From positions 62,001 to 126,000 of the forward strand of contig NZ_JACVVE010000013.1 of assembly GCF_016648105.1 (NCBI RefSeq): DNA of 64,000 bases. Direction: 5' to 3'. Source of the stretch: Pseudomonas sp. S31. GTDB taxonomy: Bacteria; Pseudomonadota; Gammaproteobacteria; Pseudomonadales; Pseudomonadaceae. The stretch's first letter is position 1, and each line of letters starts with the position of its first letter. Positions 8,947 through 18,927 of the stretch are shown piece after piece. The translations under genes and the position numbers were made by a program. The notes beneath the pieces are model-generated. The model was not told where the DNA came from and made no database searches. It saw only the letters and a program-made list of their open reading frames with translations.

Positions 8947-9687
8947 TCAGCGCGAGGCCGCCACGATCAGCGCCTTCATCTCCGCCACAGCCGCCTTGAA
9001 GCCGACGAACAAGGCATGGGCCACCAGTGCATGGCCGATGTTCAGCTCGTTGATACCCTTGATCGCCGCCACCGCCTCGACGTTGTGGTAGTGCAGGCCA
9101 TGACCGGCGTTGACGATCAGCCCCTGGCCGACGCCAAACGCTACGCCATCCTTGATGCGCTTGAGTTCCTCGGCCACCTCGGTCGGGGTTTCGGCATCAG
9201 CATAGCGCCCGGTGTGCAGCTCGATGGCCGGGGCACCGACACGGCGCGAGGCCTCGATCTGGCGTTCGTCGGCATCGATGAACAGCGACACCTCGGCACC
9301 GGTACGCGACAGGCGCTCGACCGCAGCCTTGATTCGGGCTTCCTGGCCCGCCACGTCCAGGCCACCTTCGGTGGTCAGCTCCTGGCGGGTTTCGGGAACC
9401 AGGCAGATGTGCGCCGGGCGGATCTTCTCGGCGAACGCCATCATCTCTTCGGTGACACCCATCTCGAAGTTCATGCGGGTCTGCAGCACGTCCTTGAGCA
9501 GCACCACGTCACGCTCCTGGATGTGCCGGCGGTCTTCGCGCAGATGCACGGTAATGCCGTCCGCGCCGGCCTCTTCGGCGTCCAGGGCGGCTTTGACCGG
9601 GTCTGGGTAACGCGTGCCGCGGGCCTGGCGCAGTGTCGCCACGTGGTCGATGTTGACGCCAAGAAGCATGCGGTTGCTGTGAGTCAC
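8947..9687 (-). CDS. pdxJ: Pyridoxine 5'-phosphate synthase
   Basis: 246 residues, a TIM-barrel enzyme joining 1-deoxyxylulose 5-phosphate and 3-amino-2-oxopropyl phosphate to form pyridoxine 5'-phosphate, the last step of de novo vitamin B6 synthesis. It shows the family's [16 protein letters not shown] near the N-terminus, [16 protein letters not shown], and [12 protein letters not shown]. It is the last gene of the lepA-lepB-rnc-era-recO-pdxJ run, 43 nt after recO; recO-pdxJ is a widely conserved neighbourhood. Confidence 0.97.
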   Translation of the reverse strand: MTHSNRMLLGVNIDHVATLRQARGTRYPDPVKAALDAEEAGADGITVHLREDRRHIQERDVVLLKDVLQTRMNFEMGVTEEMMAFAEKIRPAHICLVPETRQELTTEGGLDVAGQEARIKAAVERLSRTGAEVSLFIDADERQIEASRRVGAPAIELHTGRYADAETPTEVAEELKRIKDGVAFGVGQGLIVNAGHGLHYHNVEAVAAIKGINELNIGHALVAHALFVGFKAAVAEMKALIVAASR

Positions 9688-9730
9688 GAAAGGCTCTCCT
9701 GATGGTTTAGCGCTACAGGATACGACGTGC

Positions 9731-10414
9731 TCAACGCTTGCGAAACAGTTCCCGGCTGACCAGTGGTTTTGGCCCCAGGTGCACCGCCAGTGCCTGGCGC
9801 ATCAGGCGTTTGGCCGCGAGCAAGGCGCCGGGGGCGTCCCAGTCGGCCTGCGCCAGGGCCAGCAGCTCGGTGCCCTTGAACAAACCCGGCTGCACCAGCT
9901 CGACCCGCTCCAGGCCAGCGTCGACCCGCAGGCGATACAGGCCAGCGGCATCCACCGCAAGGCCATTGGCGTCGTGGTCCAGGGCGAAGGCATAGCCCAG
10001 CTCATCCAGCAGGCGCCATTCGAACGAGCGCAACAATGGCTCCAACGGCCGGCCAGCCGCCAGTGCCTGCAGCGTGAGGGTGTAGTGTTCGAACAATGCG
10101 GGGTGTGGCGCTTCGGCCGGCAGCAGGCGCATCAGCAGTTCGTTGAGATAAAGGCCACTGAACAGGGCGTCGCCATGCAGCCAGGCAGCGATACCCTGGG
10201 TATCCAGGCGGCCGACGTTCTTCAGCTCGCCGCGCCCGCGCAGCTCCACCTCCAGCGGCACGAACGGCCGTACCAGGCTGCCGCCCTTACCCCTGGCACG
10301 GCGCAACACCGCTCGCATCCGGCCCTGGGGGGTGAGGAAGTCGACCAGCGCGCTGGTTTCCTTGTAGGCACGGCTGTGCAGCACGTAGGCCGGCTGGGCG
10401 TCAGGTTGTTCCAT
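9731..10414 (-). CDS. recO: DNA repair protein RecO
   Basis: 227 residues. The N-terminal OB-fold is recognisable in [21 protein letters not shown] and [15 protein letters not shown]; the rest is helical, as in the family. RecO loads RecA on SSB-coated single strands with RecR. It follows era, but a 24-bp inverted REP pair lies in the gap, so transcription from era may be partly reduced here. No Cys cluster is seen, as is usual for gammaproteobacterial RecO. Confidence 0.93.
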   Translation of the reverse strand: MEQPDAQPAYVLHSRAYKETSALVDFLTPQGRMRAVLRRARGKGGSLVRPFVPLEVELRGRGELKNVGRLDTQGIAAWLHGDALFSGLYLNELLMRLLPAEAPHPALFEHYTLTLQALAAGRPLEPLLRSFEWRLLDELGYAFALDHDANGLAVDAAGLYRLRVDAGLERVELVQPGLFKGTELLALAQADWDAPGALLAAKRLMRQALAVHLGPKPLVSRELFRKR

Positions 10415-10440
10415 GCACTGCCTCTAAGGCCTCATAGAAC

Positions 10441-10512
10441 TGTAGGAGCGGGTTTACCCGCGAAGGCGTCGGTGGAGCCACCATCGCATTCGCGGGTAAA
10501 CCCGCTCCTACA
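10441..10512. repeat. Inverted pair of P. putida-type REP elements
   Basis: Two REP copies face each other: 24 bases from 10441 (TGTAGGAGCGGGTTTACCCG and the next 4) are the exact reverse complement of 10489-10512. The gap between the arms is 24 nt. The sequence matches the known P. putida REP core (GCGGGTAAACCCGCTCCTAC). It sits between era and recO in a same-strand gene run. Confidence 0.9.
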
Positions 10513-10537
10513 GAGCAACCTGAGGCTTCAGGTTGAA

Positions 10538-11446
10538 TTACAGGTCACCGTAACCCAGCGAACGCAGGGCACGCTCGTCATCGGACCAGCCACCCTTGAC
10601 CTTGACCCAGAGATTGAGCATGACCTTGGAATCGAACAGGACTTCCATGTCCTTGCGCGCCTCGGAGCCGATCCGCTTGATGCGCTCGCCCTTGTCGCCA
10701 ATGATGATCTTCTTCTGGCCATCGCGCTCGACCAGGATCAGGGCATGGATATGCAGCACATGGCCCTGCTGCTTGAATTCCTCGATCTCCACGGTGATCT
10801 GGTACGGCAGCTCGGCACCGAGCTGACGCATGATCTTCTCGCGCACCAGTTCGGCAGCCAGGAAGCGGCTGCTACGGTCGGTGATCTGGTCTTCCGGGAA
10901 GAAATGCTCGTTCTCCGGCAGGTGCTTGGCGATTTGGGCCTCCAGCGCTTCGAGGTTATGCCCCTGTTGCGCGGAAATCGGCATCACTTCGGCGTTCGGC
11001 AATTGCTCTTGAAGCCACTGCAGGTGCGGGATCAGCTCGGCTTTCTCTTCCATGCGGTCGGTCTTGTTGACCGCGATGATCAGCGGGCCGGTCACGTACT
11101 GCACACGCTCGAGCACCAGTTGGTCCTCGTCGGTCCACTTGGTGCGGTCGACCACGAAGATCACCACGTCGACGTCCTTCAGGGCCGCCGAGGCGTTGCG
11201 GTTCATGTAGCGGTTCAGGGCCTTGTCGTTGGCCTTGTGCATGCCGGGGGTGTCGACGTAGATCGCCTGCACCTCACCCTCGGTCTTGATCCCGAGCATG
11301 TTGTGCCGGGTGGTCTGCGGCTTGCGCGAGGTGATCGCCAGCTTCTGCCCGAGGATGTGGTTGAGCAGCGTCGACTTGCCCACATTCGGGCGGCCGACGA
11401 TGGCCACGTAGCCGCAGCGGGTCGGATTGCTATCAGTCATTGCCAT
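10538..11446 (-). CDS. era: Ribosome assembly GTPase Era
   Basis: 302 residues. G1 GRPNVGKST (18-26), G3 DTPGMH (about 64-69), G4 NKTD (about 127-130), and a C-terminal KH domain with [13 protein letters not shown]. Era binds the 3' end of 16S rRNA during 30S maturation. Its start overlaps the end of rnc by 14 nt; an alternative ATG two codons in still overlaps. The rnc-era coupling is conserved in many bacteria. Confidence 0.97.
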   Translation of the reverse strand: MAMTDSNPTRCGYVAIVGRPNVGKSTLLNHILGQKLAITSRKPQTTRHNMLGIKTEGEVQAIYVDTPGMHKANDKALNRYMNRNASAALKDVDVVIFVVDRTKWTDEDQLVLERVQYVTGPLIIAVNKTDRMEEKAELIPHLQWLQEQLPNAEVMPISAQQGHNLEALEAQIAKHLPENEHFFPEDQITDRSSRFLAAELVREKIMRQLGAELPYQITVEIEEFKQQGHVLHIHALILVERDGQKKIIIGDKGERIKRIGSEARKDMEVLFDSKVMLNLWVKVKGGWSDDERALRSLGYGDL

Positions 11447-12122
11447 TCTCCACGCCCAGGGCGATCAATGCGGCAGCGGCGGCGACCTGCTCGGCGATAC
11501 GCCGACTCACGCCCTGGCCACGGCTCTTGTTGTTCAGCAGCACCACTTCGCATTCGACGAAGAAGGTGCGGCAGTGCGGTTCGCCCTGGATGTCCACCAC
11601 CTCGTAGCGCGGCAGCTCGCAGCCACGCGATTGCAGGAACTCCTGCAGGCGCGTCTTCGGGTCCTTGTTGGTATCGACCAGGGTCAGGCCGTCGAACTCG
11701 TTGGCCAGCCAGTCGAGGATGCGCTCACGGGCAGTCTGCATGTCGGCGTCGAGATAGATGGCACCGATCAACGCCTCGAGGGCGTCGGCGAGGATCGACT
11801 CACGGCGGAACCCCCCGCTCTTGAGCTCGCCCGAGCCCAGCCGCAGGTATTCGCCGAGGTCGAAGCCGCGCGCCAGGCGGGCCAGGGTCTCGCCCTTGAC
11901 CAGACGCGCACGCAGGCGCGACAGCTGGCCCTCGCGGGCCTGCGGGAAGCGCTCGAACAGCGCTTCGCCGGCCACGAAGTTGAGAATGGCGTCACCGAGG
12001 AATTCCAGACGCTCGTTGTTGCGCCCGGCATAACTGCGATGCGTCAGGGCCAGGAGCATCTGATCCTGGTTCTTGAAGGTATAACCGAGCTTGCGCTCAA
12101 GACGGGCAAGGGAAGCACTCAT
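11433..12122 (-). CDS. rnc: Ribonuclease III
   Basis: 229 residues. It has the catalytic signature [12 protein letters not shown] (36-47), a second acidic cluster [13 protein letters not shown], and a C-terminal double-stranded RNA-binding domain ending in [10 protein letters not shown]. It processes rRNA precursors and structured mRNAs. It lies 161 nt after lepB and overlaps era. The upstream gap contains a perfect 10-bp hairpin that could be a self-cleavage site, by analogy with E. coli rnc. Confidence 0.97.
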   Translation of the reverse strand: MSASLARLERKLGYTFKNQDQMLLALTHRSYAGRNNERLEFLGDAILNFVAGEALFERFPQAREGQLSRLRARLVKGETLARLARGFDLGEYLRLGSGELKSGGFRRESILADALEALIGAIYLDADMQTARERILDWLANEFDGLTLVDTNKDPKTRLQEFLQSRGCELPRYEVVDIQGEPHCRTFFVECEVVLLNNKSRGQGVSRRIAEQVAAAAALIALGVENGND

Positions 12123-12251
12123 GCGGCCACCCGTGGGTTGTTCAACGCGTTGTTCAAATCAACATCCTGGAAGACTGTTTGGCTGTGGTCCACCGCAGCG
12201 GGCGGCGGATCTCCCGATCCCTGAGAACACAGCCTATGTCAGAAATGCATT

Positions 12252-12276
12252 CGGCGCTGTCTGCTGGACAGCGCCG
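12252..12276 (-). promoter_or_regulatory. Perfect hairpin in the lepB-rnc gap
   Basis: CGGCGCTGTC (12252-12261) pairs exactly with GACAGCGCCG (12267-12276) over a 5-nt loop. Read on the minus strand it lies just after the lepB stop and about 130 nt before rnc. There is no T-run, so a simple terminator is unlikely. It could be an RNase III processing site or an mRNA stabiliser. The gap has no gene; many relatives carry a DUF4845 gene here. Confidence 0.5.
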
Positions 12277-12283
12277 TTGGGTA

Positions 12284-13138
12284 TCAATGGATCAGGCCGA
12301 CCCGCGACAGGTTGGGGAAGTGGCTGAGCTTGGGCTCTGGCCAGCTCATCCACACCGCGAAGGCCTTGCCGACGATGTTGCGGTCCGGAACCATGCCATG
12401 CAGCGCCTGGGGGATATTGGGATCGTCCCAGTAACGGCTGTCGTTGGAGTTGTCGCGGTTGTCGCCCATCATGAAGTAATGGCCGGCCGGCACGGTCCAT
12501 TGCTGGTCCGGCGGCATGCGATAGCGGGTCATTTCCTTGCGAATCAGGTGCTCGGCCTCGCCCAGCTTCTCCTTGTACAGCTCGGCGCTGCCCAGGGTGC
12601 CCGGCTCGGCGCCTACCAGCTGCTCGGCAATCGGCTGGCCGTTGACGAACAACCGCTTGTCGCTGGTGTAGCGGATCTGGTCACCTGGCAGGCCGACCAC
12701 ACGCTTGATGTAGTTGACGTTCGGATCGCTGGGGTAGCGGAAGACCATCACATCGCCGCGTTGCGGGTCGCTCACCTCGATGACCTTCTTGTCGATCACA
12801 GGCAGGCGGATGCCATAGGAGAACTTGTTTACCAGGATGAAATCGCCCACTTCCAGGGTCGGCTTCATCGACCCCGAAGGAATCTGGAACGGTTCCACCA
12901 GGAACGAGCGCAGCACCAGCACGATGAACAGCACCGGAAAGAACGACTTGCCGTACTCGACCAGCAACGGCTCCTTGTTCAAGCGCTCGACCACGGCCAT
13001 TTCTGGCTGGTTGACGCTGCCCTGGTAGTTGGCGACCGCTGCCCGCCGGCGCGGAGCCAGGAACAGCAGGTCGATCAAGCCCAACAGGCCGCAGACGGCA
13101 ACGGCGATGACTAGCAACAGCGGGAAATTTAGCGACAT
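12284..13138 (-). CDS. lepB: Signal peptidase I
   Basis: 284 residues. Two N-terminal membrane segments (about 5-26 and 65-82) precede the catalytic Ser90 in IPSGSMKPTL and Lys145 in NYIKRVVGLPGD, the Ser-Lys dyad of the family. The MGDNRDNSNDSRYWD box lies near the end. It removes signal peptides of secreted proteins at the outer face of the inner membrane. It lies 5 nt after lepA on the same strand, so the two are co-transcribed. Confidence 0.97.
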   Translation of the reverse strand: MSLNFPLLLVIAVAVCGLLGLIDLLFLAPRRRAAVANYQGSVNQPEMAVVERLNKEPLLVEYGKSFFPVLFIVLVLRSFLVEPFQIPSGSMKPTLEVGDFILVNKFSYGIRLPVIDKKVIEVSDPQRGDVMVFRYPSDPNVNYIKRVVGLPGDQIRYTSDKRLFVNGQPIAEQLVGAEPGTLGSAELYKEKLGEAEHLIRKEMTRYRMPPDQQWTVPAGHYFMMGDNRDNSNDSRYWDDPNIPQALHGMVPDRNIVGKAFAVWMSWPEPKLSHFPNLSRVGLIH

Positions 13139-13143
13139 AGGAC

Positions 13144-14943
13144 CTAGCTATCCAACCTGAGCACGGCGAGGAAGGCTTCTTGTGGAATTTCCACGTTGCC
13201 CACCTGTTTCATGCGTTTCTTACCGGCCTTCTGCTTCTCCAGCAGCTTCTTCTTACGGCTGACGTCACCACCGTAGCACTTGGCCAGTACGTTCTTTCTG
13301 AGCGCCTTGACGGTTGTCCGCGCGATGATCTGGCCGCCGATGGCTGCCTGGATCGCCACATCGAACATCTGCCGAGGAATCAGTTCCTTCATCTTCTCGG
13401 TCAACGCACGGCCTTTGTAGGCCGCATTGTCGCGGTGCACGATCAATGCCAGGGCATCGACCTTGTCGCCGTTGATCAGCACGTCCAGCTTGACCAGGTT
13501 GGCCGACTGGTAGCGATCGAAATGATAGTCCAGCGAAGCGTAGCCGCGGCTGGTGGACTTGAGGCGGTCGAAGAAGTCCAGCACCACCTCGTTCATCGGC
13601 ATGTCGTAGCGCACCTGCACCTGGCTGCCGAGGAACTGCATGTCGCGCTGCACGCCGCGTTTCTCGATGCACAGGGTGATGACGTTGCCGAGGTGTTCCT
13701 GGGGCACGAGGATGGTCGCGGTAACGATCGGCTCGCGGAAATCGGCCACTGCCGAGACGTCAGGCAGCTTCGACGGGTTGTCGACGACGATGGTTTCGCC
13801 GGTCTTGAGCTCGAGCTCGTAGATCACGCTTGGCGCGGTGGTGATCAGGTCCAGGTCGTATTCGCGCTCCAGGCGCTCCTGGATGATCTCCATGTGCAGC
13901 ATGCCGAGGAAGCCGCAACGGAAGCCGAAGCCCAGGGCGTCGGAGCTTTCCGGCATGTACTGCAACGAGGAATCGTTGAGCGTGAGCTTCTGCAGGGCGT
14001 CGCGGAAATCCTCGAAATCGTCGGAGCTGACCGGGAACAGGCCGGCGTAGACCTGCGGCTGGATCTTCTTGAAGCCCGGCAGCACTTCGACCTCGGGGGT
14101 CGTGGACAGGGTCAGGGTGTCACCGACCGGTGCACCGTGGATGTCCTTGATGCTGGCGATGATGAAGCCCACTTCGCCGGCCTTGAGATCGGCGGTCTGG
14201 GTGTGCTTGGGCGTGAAGACACCGACGCTGTCGACCAGGTGCACCTTGCCGGTGGACTTGACCAGGATCTTGTCGCCCTTCTTGACGCGGCCATGACGCA
14301 CGCGCACCAGGGACACGACGCCCAGGTAGTTGTCGAACCAGGAGTCGATGATCAACGCCTGCAGTGGCGCGTCGATCTCACCCTCGGGCGCCGGGATGGT
14401 ATGCACCAGGCGCTCGAGCACCTCGTCGACGCCCATGCCGCTCTTGGCGCTGCAGGCCACGGCGTCGGTGGCGTCGATGCCGATGATCTTCTCGATTTCA
14501 TCCTTGACGCGGTCCGGATCGGCCTGCGGCAGGTCCATCTTGTTCAACACTGGCATCACCTCGAGGCCTTGCTCGATGGCGGTGTAGCAGTTGGCGACCG
14601 ATTGCGCCTCGACGCCCTGGCCGGCATCGACCACCAGCAGCGCACCTTCGCACGCCGCCAGCGAACGCGAGACTTCGTAGGTGAAGTCGACGTGGCCAGG
14701 GGTGTCGATGAAGTTCAGCTGGTAGGTCTTGCCGTCCTGCGCCTTGTAGTTGAGCGTGACGCTGTGGGCCTTGATGGTGATCCCGCGCTCACGCTCCAGA
14801 TCCATGGAGTCGAGCACCTGGGCTTCCATTTCGCGCGCCGTCAGGCCACCGCACATCTGGATGAAACGGTCGGCCAGCGTCGACTTGCCATGGTCGATGT
14901 GGGCGATGATGGAGAAATTGCGGATATGACTCAAATCACTCAC
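13144..14943 (-). CDS. lepA: Elongation factor 4 (LepA), back-translocating GTPase
   Basis: 599 residues, the usual length. It has the GTPase motifs AHIDHGKST (14-22), DTPGHVDF and NKMD, the EF-G-like domains, and the LepA-specific C-terminal region with [22 protein letters not shown]. It acts on stalled ribosomes and is first in an operon with lepB. Its promoter should lie in the 182-nt gap upstream, between it and the mucD terminator. Confidence 0.98.
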   Translation of the reverse strand: MSDLSHIRNFSIIAHIDHGKSTLADRFIQMCGGLTAREMEAQVLDSMDLERERGITIKAHSVTLNYKAQDGKTYQLNFIDTPGHVDFTYEVSRSLAACEGALLVVDAGQGVEAQSVANCYTAIEQGLEVMPVLNKMDLPQADPDRVKDEIEKIIGIDATDAVACSAKSGMGVDEVLERLVHTIPAPEGEIDAPLQALIIDSWFDNYLGVVSLVRVRHGRVKKGDKILVKSTGKVHLVDSVGVFTPKHTQTADLKAGEVGFIIASIKDIHGAPVGDTLTLSTTPEVEVLPGFKKIQPQVYAGLFPVSSDDFEDFRDALQKLTLNDSSLQYMPESSDALGFGFRCGFLGMLHMEIIQERLEREYDLDLITTAPSVIYELELKTGETIVVDNPSKLPDVSAVADFREPIVTATILVPQEHLGNVITLCIEKRGVQRDMQFLGSQVQVRYDMPMNEVVLDFFDRLKSTSRGYASLDYHFDRYQSANLVKLDVLINGDKVDALALIVHRDNAAYKGRALTEKMKELIPRQMFDVAIQAAIGGQIIARTTVKALRKNVLAKCYGGDVSRKKKLLEKQKAGKKRMKQVGNVEIPQEAFLAVLRLDS

Positions 14944-15084
14944 AGGTCAACACTCGAAAAGGCTGCGAGCCGGACGCCCGCCGAAAAATAGCCGGGAATT
15001 GTACCTCAAGCTTCAGGGATATGGGAGGTTCCTCGATCGGCAGTCTATGTGGGCTTAATCGCCGCAGGGATGAAACTTCATGAA

Positions 15085-15108
15085 AAAGGGCAGCCGAAGC
15101 TGCCCTTT
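15085..15108 (-). terminator. Rho-independent terminator of mucD
   Basis: Read on the minus strand: AAAGGGCAGC, loop TTCG, GCTGCCCTTT followed by TTC. A 10-bp perfect stem with a stable UUCG loop sits 17 nt after the mucD stop. It separates the muc genes from lepA-lepB. Confidence 0.85.
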
Positions 15109-15125
15109 CCTACCTCCATGCCAGC

Positions 15126-16562
15126 TTATTCAGCCAACTTGAAGGTGATGAAGCTTGCCCGCCCCTGGCGCAGGACGCGCATGGACACCGAACGGTTCTT
15201 CGGCAATTCCTTGGCGATCTCGGTGAACTGCTTGGCCGAGGCGATCGCCTGATTGTTCAGGTGGCTGATGACATCGCCCGGACGCAGGCCGATCAGCGCC
15301 GCCGGGCCGTCCTGGACTTCCTTGATGACCACGCCACCCTTGAGCTCGAGGGTCTTCTTCTGCTCGGCGGTGAGATCCGACACGGATACACCCAGGCGGT
15401 TGCTGCTGCGCTCGGCAGTGCCTTCCGGGCCGGTACCGCTACCGATGTCGGCATCGTCATCGGGCATGGCACCGACGGCAACGTCCAGGGTCTGGCGCTT
15501 GCCGTTGCGGATGATCTCCAGCTTGGCCTTCTCGCCATCCTTCAGGCTGCCGACCAGGTGCGGCAAGTCTGCCGACATGACGATCGGCTGGCCATTCATG
15601 CTCAGAATCACGTCACCCACCTGCAGGCCACCCTTGGCCGCCGGGCCGTTTTCCAGCACCTGGGCTACCAGGGCACCGGCCGGCTTGTCGAGACCGAAGG
15701 ATTCAGCCAGGTCCTTGTTGACTTCCTGGATCACCACGCCCAGCCAGCCACGGCTGACCTTGCCGTCTTTCTTGAGCTGGTTGGAAACGTCCAGGGCCAC
15801 GTCGATCGGGATGGCGAACGACAGGCCCATGAAACCGCCGGAGCGGGTGAAGATCTGCGAGTTGATACCGACCACTTCGCCCTTCATGTTGAACAGCGGG
15901 CCTCCGGAGTTGCCCGGGTTGATCGCCACGTCGGTCTGGATGAACGGCACGTAGGTTTCGTTCGGCAGGGTACGCCCCTTGGCACTGACGATACCTTTGG
16001 TCACCGAGTGATCGAAGCCGAACGGCGAACCGATCGCCAGCACCCACTCACCGACTTTGAGCTTTTCCGAGTCTCCCAGCTTCACGGTCGGCAGGTTCTT
16101 GCCGTCGACCTTGAGGAGGGCTACGTCGGTGCGCGGATCGGTACCGACCAGCTTGGCCTGCAGCTCGCTGCGGTCCGACAGGCGGACGATGATCTCGTCG
16201 GCATCGGCCACCACGTGGTTGTTGGTCAGCACATAGCCATCACTGGAGATGATGAAGCCCGAGCCCAGCGACTGGGCCTCACGCTGGCGGTCGCCACGCG
16301 GCGAACGGGGCTGCTGCGGGATGCTGCGCTCGAAGAACTCGCGGAACATCGGCGGCAGGCCTTCTAGGTCGGGCATCTGCCCACCCGCGAGGCGGTCCGG
16401 CAGTTTCTGTTTGGTACTGATGTTGACCACCGCCGGCGAAGCCTGCTCGACCAGGGTGGTGAAGTCCGGCAGGGCTTCTTCGGCCTGGGCAGCAAGCGCC
16501 TGGCCGAGCATCAGCACGGCGGCGAACATCGATAGGTAGGATTTCAAGCGTGGTATTGACAT
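15126..16562 (-). CDS. mucD: Periplasmic serine protease MucD (DegP/HtrA family)
   Basis: 478 residues from the ATG at 16562, chosen because a clear signal peptide (cleavage near AAQA-EE) begins there and a GGGAG ribosome-binding site precedes it. Catalytic triad His116 (TNNHVV), Asp146 (RTDVALL) and Ser219 (NPGNSGGP). Two PDZ domains follow. It degrades misfolded envelope proteins and dampens AlgU activation. It lies after mucB without mucC, and is separated from mucB by a terminator-like hairpin and its own likely promoter. Confidence 0.96.
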   Translation of the reverse strand: MSIPRLKSYLSMFAAVLMLGQALAAQAEEALPDFTTLVEQASPAVVNISTKQKLPDRLAGGQMPDLEGLPPMFREFFERSIPQQPRSPRGDRQREAQSLGSGFIISSDGYVLTNNHVVADADEIIVRLSDRSELQAKLVGTDPRTDVALLKVDGKNLPTVKLGDSEKLKVGEWVLAIGSPFGFDHSVTKGIVSAKGRTLPNETYVPFIQTDVAINPGNSGGPLFNMKGEVVGINSQIFTRSGGFMGLSFAIPIDVALDVSNQLKKDGKVSRGWLGVVIQEVNKDLAESFGLDKPAGALVAQVLENGPAAKGGLQVGDVILSMNGQPIVMSADLPHLVGSLKDGEKAKLEIIRNGKRQTLDVAVGAMPDDDADIGSGTGPEGTAERSSNRLGVSVSDLTAEQKKTLELKGGVVIKEVQDGPAALIGLRPGDVISHLNNQAIASAKQFTEIAKELPKNRSVSMRVLRQGRASFITFKLAE

Positions 16563-16640
16563 ACGGCTCCCGTCACAACGAGCGTAGTTAGCAGTTAAGC
16601 CCCTGCAAACGCAGGAAAGGCCAGACCCCGAGAAGCCTGA

Positions 16641-16669
16641 CCTATAGAAAATTTGGCGAAGGATTGCAA
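16641..16669 (-). promoter_or_regulatory. Possible sigma-70 promoter of mucD
   Basis: Minus strand TTGCAA, 17-nt spacer, TATAGG, about 80 nt before the mucD start. Each box is a 4-of-6 match to the consensus and the spacing is ideal. It would allow mucD expression independent of algU-mucA-mucB. Confidence 0.45.
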
Positions 16670-16724
16670 ATGACAATGCTTTAATTTCATTTCAGCCACG
16701 GTATTCCGGGGCTTGGCACGGCTG

Positions 16725-16752
16725 AAAAAAGGCGCACCGCTACTGGCGCGCC
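16725..16752 (-). terminator. Terminator-like hairpin at the mucB stop codon
   Basis: On the minus strand GGCGC and GCGCC (5-bp stem, 12-nt loop) are followed directly by TTTTTT. The stem includes the last bases of mucB. The stem is short, so read-through to mucD is likely. Confidence 0.5.
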
Positions 16753-17711
16753 TGGCTATCCTGGGGCCGCATCGACAGCGCAACGCGCTCTGCCGTGCCC
16801 AGGGGTATCTCGCCCACCACGGTGACCATCACCTCGCCTTTCGGCGTGTTCAGGTGCCGCGACACTGCGGCGGTCGGGCCGAGTTGGGTACGGGTATCGG
16901 TGCCTGCATCGCCACTGATGGGTTCGAGGAACACCGAGAAGCGGGTCAGGCCATCGTCATACATCAGGCTGCTCACGGTACTGCCGCGCTCGCTGTCACG
17001 ACGCACCGAGCTGTTGATCAGCTCGAACCCGGGTGGCAACCAGTCCGAACGCCAGCCCACCACCGCTTCGCCGGCAGGCTTGTCGCTGCGCTGCACCGGC
17101 TTGCAGGCCGCGCTGGCATGCAGGTCCTCGTCGCTGGGTACGTCATCGGTGTCCAGGCGGGTCATCTGGAAGCGCTCGAGCAGTTGCCCCTTGTCGTTGA
17201 GCATCAACGAGCGCAGCGGCAGGCCGGTCCCCCGGTCGAGGTGCAACTCGAAGCCGTAGCGATGCTGGTCGCGCGGGGTCAGGGTGACGATCACTGCATC
17301 GCGATCGGCCACCCGCGACTTGCCCGCCACGCTCAGGTCGTACCAGCTCATCAGCTTGAGAGGATCGAGCACACGCGGTGCCGAGTTCGACGGCGCTGCG
17401 CCGGCCAGATCGCTGGCCAGCGCCCCACTGACGCACTGCACCTTGCCGTCCACGCGCACGACTTCCTGGGCGGCACCATCGAGCTGCAGCAGCCGCTCGC
17501 TGATCTTGCCGTCCTGGACGCGATGCCAGATATCGTGGGAGGAAAAGCTGCCGTTACGTTCGTAGACGAAGGAGCCCTGGTAACTCTGTTTCTGCTCGGC
17601 CTGTGCCAGCTTGTTCAGCCATTCGTTCGCCTCGGGCGAAGAGTTGGCCGCCAACGCTGGCACCGTCATGCAGCTGCCTAGCAGCAGCGACAAGAGAGGT
17701 AGCGCGCGCAT
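16740..17711 (-). CDS. mucB: AlgU regulator MucB (periplasmic RseB-type sensor)
   Basis: 323 residues with an N-terminal signal peptide (MRALPLLSLLLGSC... cleavage near LAANS). The RseB fold is recognisable by YQGSFVYERNG and HRVQDGKISERLLQLDGAAQEVVR. MucB binds the periplasmic part of MucA and protects it from proteolysis until envelope stress signals arrive. It lies 12 nt after mucA in the algU-mucA-mucB operon. Confidence 0.95.
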   Translation of the reverse strand: MRALPLLSLLLGSCMTVPALAANSSPEANEWLNKLAQAEQKQSYQGSFVYERNGSFSSHDIWHRVQDGKISERLLQLDGAAQEVVRVDGKVQCVSGALASDLAGAAPSNSAPRVLDPLKLMSWYDLSVAGKSRVADRDAVIVTLTPRDQHRYGFELHLDRGTGLPLRSLMLNDKGQLLERFQMTRLDTDDVPSDEDLHASAACKPVQRSDKPAGEAVVGWRSDWLPPGFELINSSVRRDSERGSTVSSLMYDDGLTRFSVFLEPISGDAGTDTRTQLGPTAAVSRHLNTPKGEVMVTVVGEIPLGTAERVALSMRPQDSQARQ

Positions 17712-17723
17712 GGTCCTCCTTAC

Positions 17724-18314
17724 TTAACGGTTTTCCAGGCTGGCGGCGCGTGCGTAGGGCAGTGCGGTTTCAGTGCCCTTGAGCGCGGATTCCTGGGCGT
17801 GCTGACGCAGGTAACCTGGCAGGCGCTGGTCCCAGCCAGCCTGGTTCTGCAGCACGCCGTTGGCCATCGGCCCGGTCGGTTGCTCACTGCTCTCACTATA
17901 GCCGGCCAACACGGCGGGGCCCTGAGTTTGTGGCATGCTCAGGCCCTGCTGGGCAGGCTGCTGGGCAGCGAGCTCGGCACCTGTGATCTCATCCTGGTTG
18001 TACATGCGTACACCCGCCAGCACGGCAACGGTCACCGAAGCGGCCACGGCCAGGCGGCCAATGCTGCGCCATGGGCCCTGCTTGGCCTTGGCCGGCGCGG
18101 CTTCGTCGGCCAGTGCGGCGGATACGGCCGAGGCGATATCCAGCTTGGGCAGCAGCAGTTCCTTGTGCATGGCTGCACGCGCGACCTGGTAACGCGACCA
18201 GGTGGCACGGGTTTCGGCATCGTCGGCGGCATTAAGCACCCGACGCAATTCCAGTTCGTCCGCTTCGTTATCCATTACCGCGGACAGCGATTCCTGCAAA
18301 GCTTCACGACTCAT
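17724..18314 (-). CDS. mucA: Anti-sigma factor MucA
   Basis: 196 residues. The cytoplasmic RseA-type N-terminal domain (MSREALQESLSAVMDNEADELELRRVL...) binds AlgU; one membrane segment lies at about 83-104 (AVAASVTVAVLAGVRMYN); the rest is periplasmic and should meet MucB. Full length, with no truncation of the mucoid kind. It lies 31 nt after algU. Confidence 0.96.
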   Translation of the reverse strand: MSREALQESLSAVMDNEADELELRRVLNAADDAETRATWSRYQVARAAMHKELLLPKLDIASAVSAALADEAAPAKAKQGPWRSIGRLAVAASVTVAVLAGVRMYNQDEITGAELAAQQPAQQGLSMPQTQGPAVLAGYSESSEQPTGPMANGVLQNQAGWDQRLPGYLRQHAQESALKGTETALPYARAASLENR

Positions 18315-18345
18315 GGCGGTTCCTCTCTTGGCTGTCGCCGCTGTC

Positions 18346-18927
18346 TCAGGTTTCCTGCAACAAAGGTTGCAGGGCTTTGTCTATGGCCTCCCGAGCGCGG
18401 AAGATTCGAGAGCGCACGGTACCCACCGGACATTGCATGACACTGGCAATGTCTTCGTAACTCAACCCATCGAACTCACGCAGGGTCAACGCCGTGCGCA
18501 GGTCTTCGGGCAGTTGCTGGATGGTGCGATGGACGGTGCCTTCGATTTCATCCCGCAACAACGAGCGCTCTGGGGACTCGAGATCCTTGAGACCATGATC
18601 GCCGTCGTAAAACTCCGCATCCTCGGAGCTGACATCGCTGTCTGGCGGCCGTCTTCCACGGGACACCAGGTAGTTCTTCGCCGTGTTGATGGCGATGCGG
18701 TACAGCCAGGTATAAAACGCACTGTCACCGCGGAAATTGCCAAGCGCACGGTAGGCCTTGATAAAGGCTTCCTGCGCCACATCCTGGGCTTCGTGGGTGT
18801 CATGGACGAACCGCACGATCAACCCCAGAATCTTGTGCTGATACTTCAGCACCAACAGATCGAACGCTCGCCGATCACCGCGCTGAACGCGCTCGACCAG
18901 CTGCTGATCCTCTTCCTGGGTTAGCAT
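18346..18927 (-). CDS. algU: Extracytoplasmic-function sigma factor AlgU (RpoE, sigma-22)
   Basis: 193 residues from MLTQEEDQQLV; the ATG at 18927 has GAGGAG 5 nt upstream and gives the standard length, so a GTG two codons further out was not used. Region 2 includes DVAQEAFIKAYRALGNFRGDSAFYTWLYRIAINTAKN, quoted in part, and region 4 LSYEDIASVMQCPVGTVRSRI. It controls envelope-stress, osmotic and exopolysaccharide genes. An AlgU-type promoter precedes it, so it is self-activated. Confidence 0.98.
   Translation of the reverse strand: MLTQEEDQQLVERVQRGDRRAFDLLVLKYQHKILGLIVRFVHDTHEAQDVAQEAFIKAYRALGNFRGDSAFYTWLYRIAINTAKNYLVSRGRRPPDSDVSSEDAEFYDGDHGLKDLESPERSLLRDEIEGTVHRTIQQLPEDLRTALTLREFDGLSYEDIASVMQCPVGTVRSRIFRAREAIDKALQPLLQET

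Noticed and set aside
9779..11824. Open frame of 681 codons on the plus strand
   Set aside because: Antisense to recO, era and rnc and it crosses an inverted REP pair.
13180..14991. Open frame of 603 codons on the plus strand
   Set aside because: Antisense to lepA, which is certain; no ribosome-binding site or domain.
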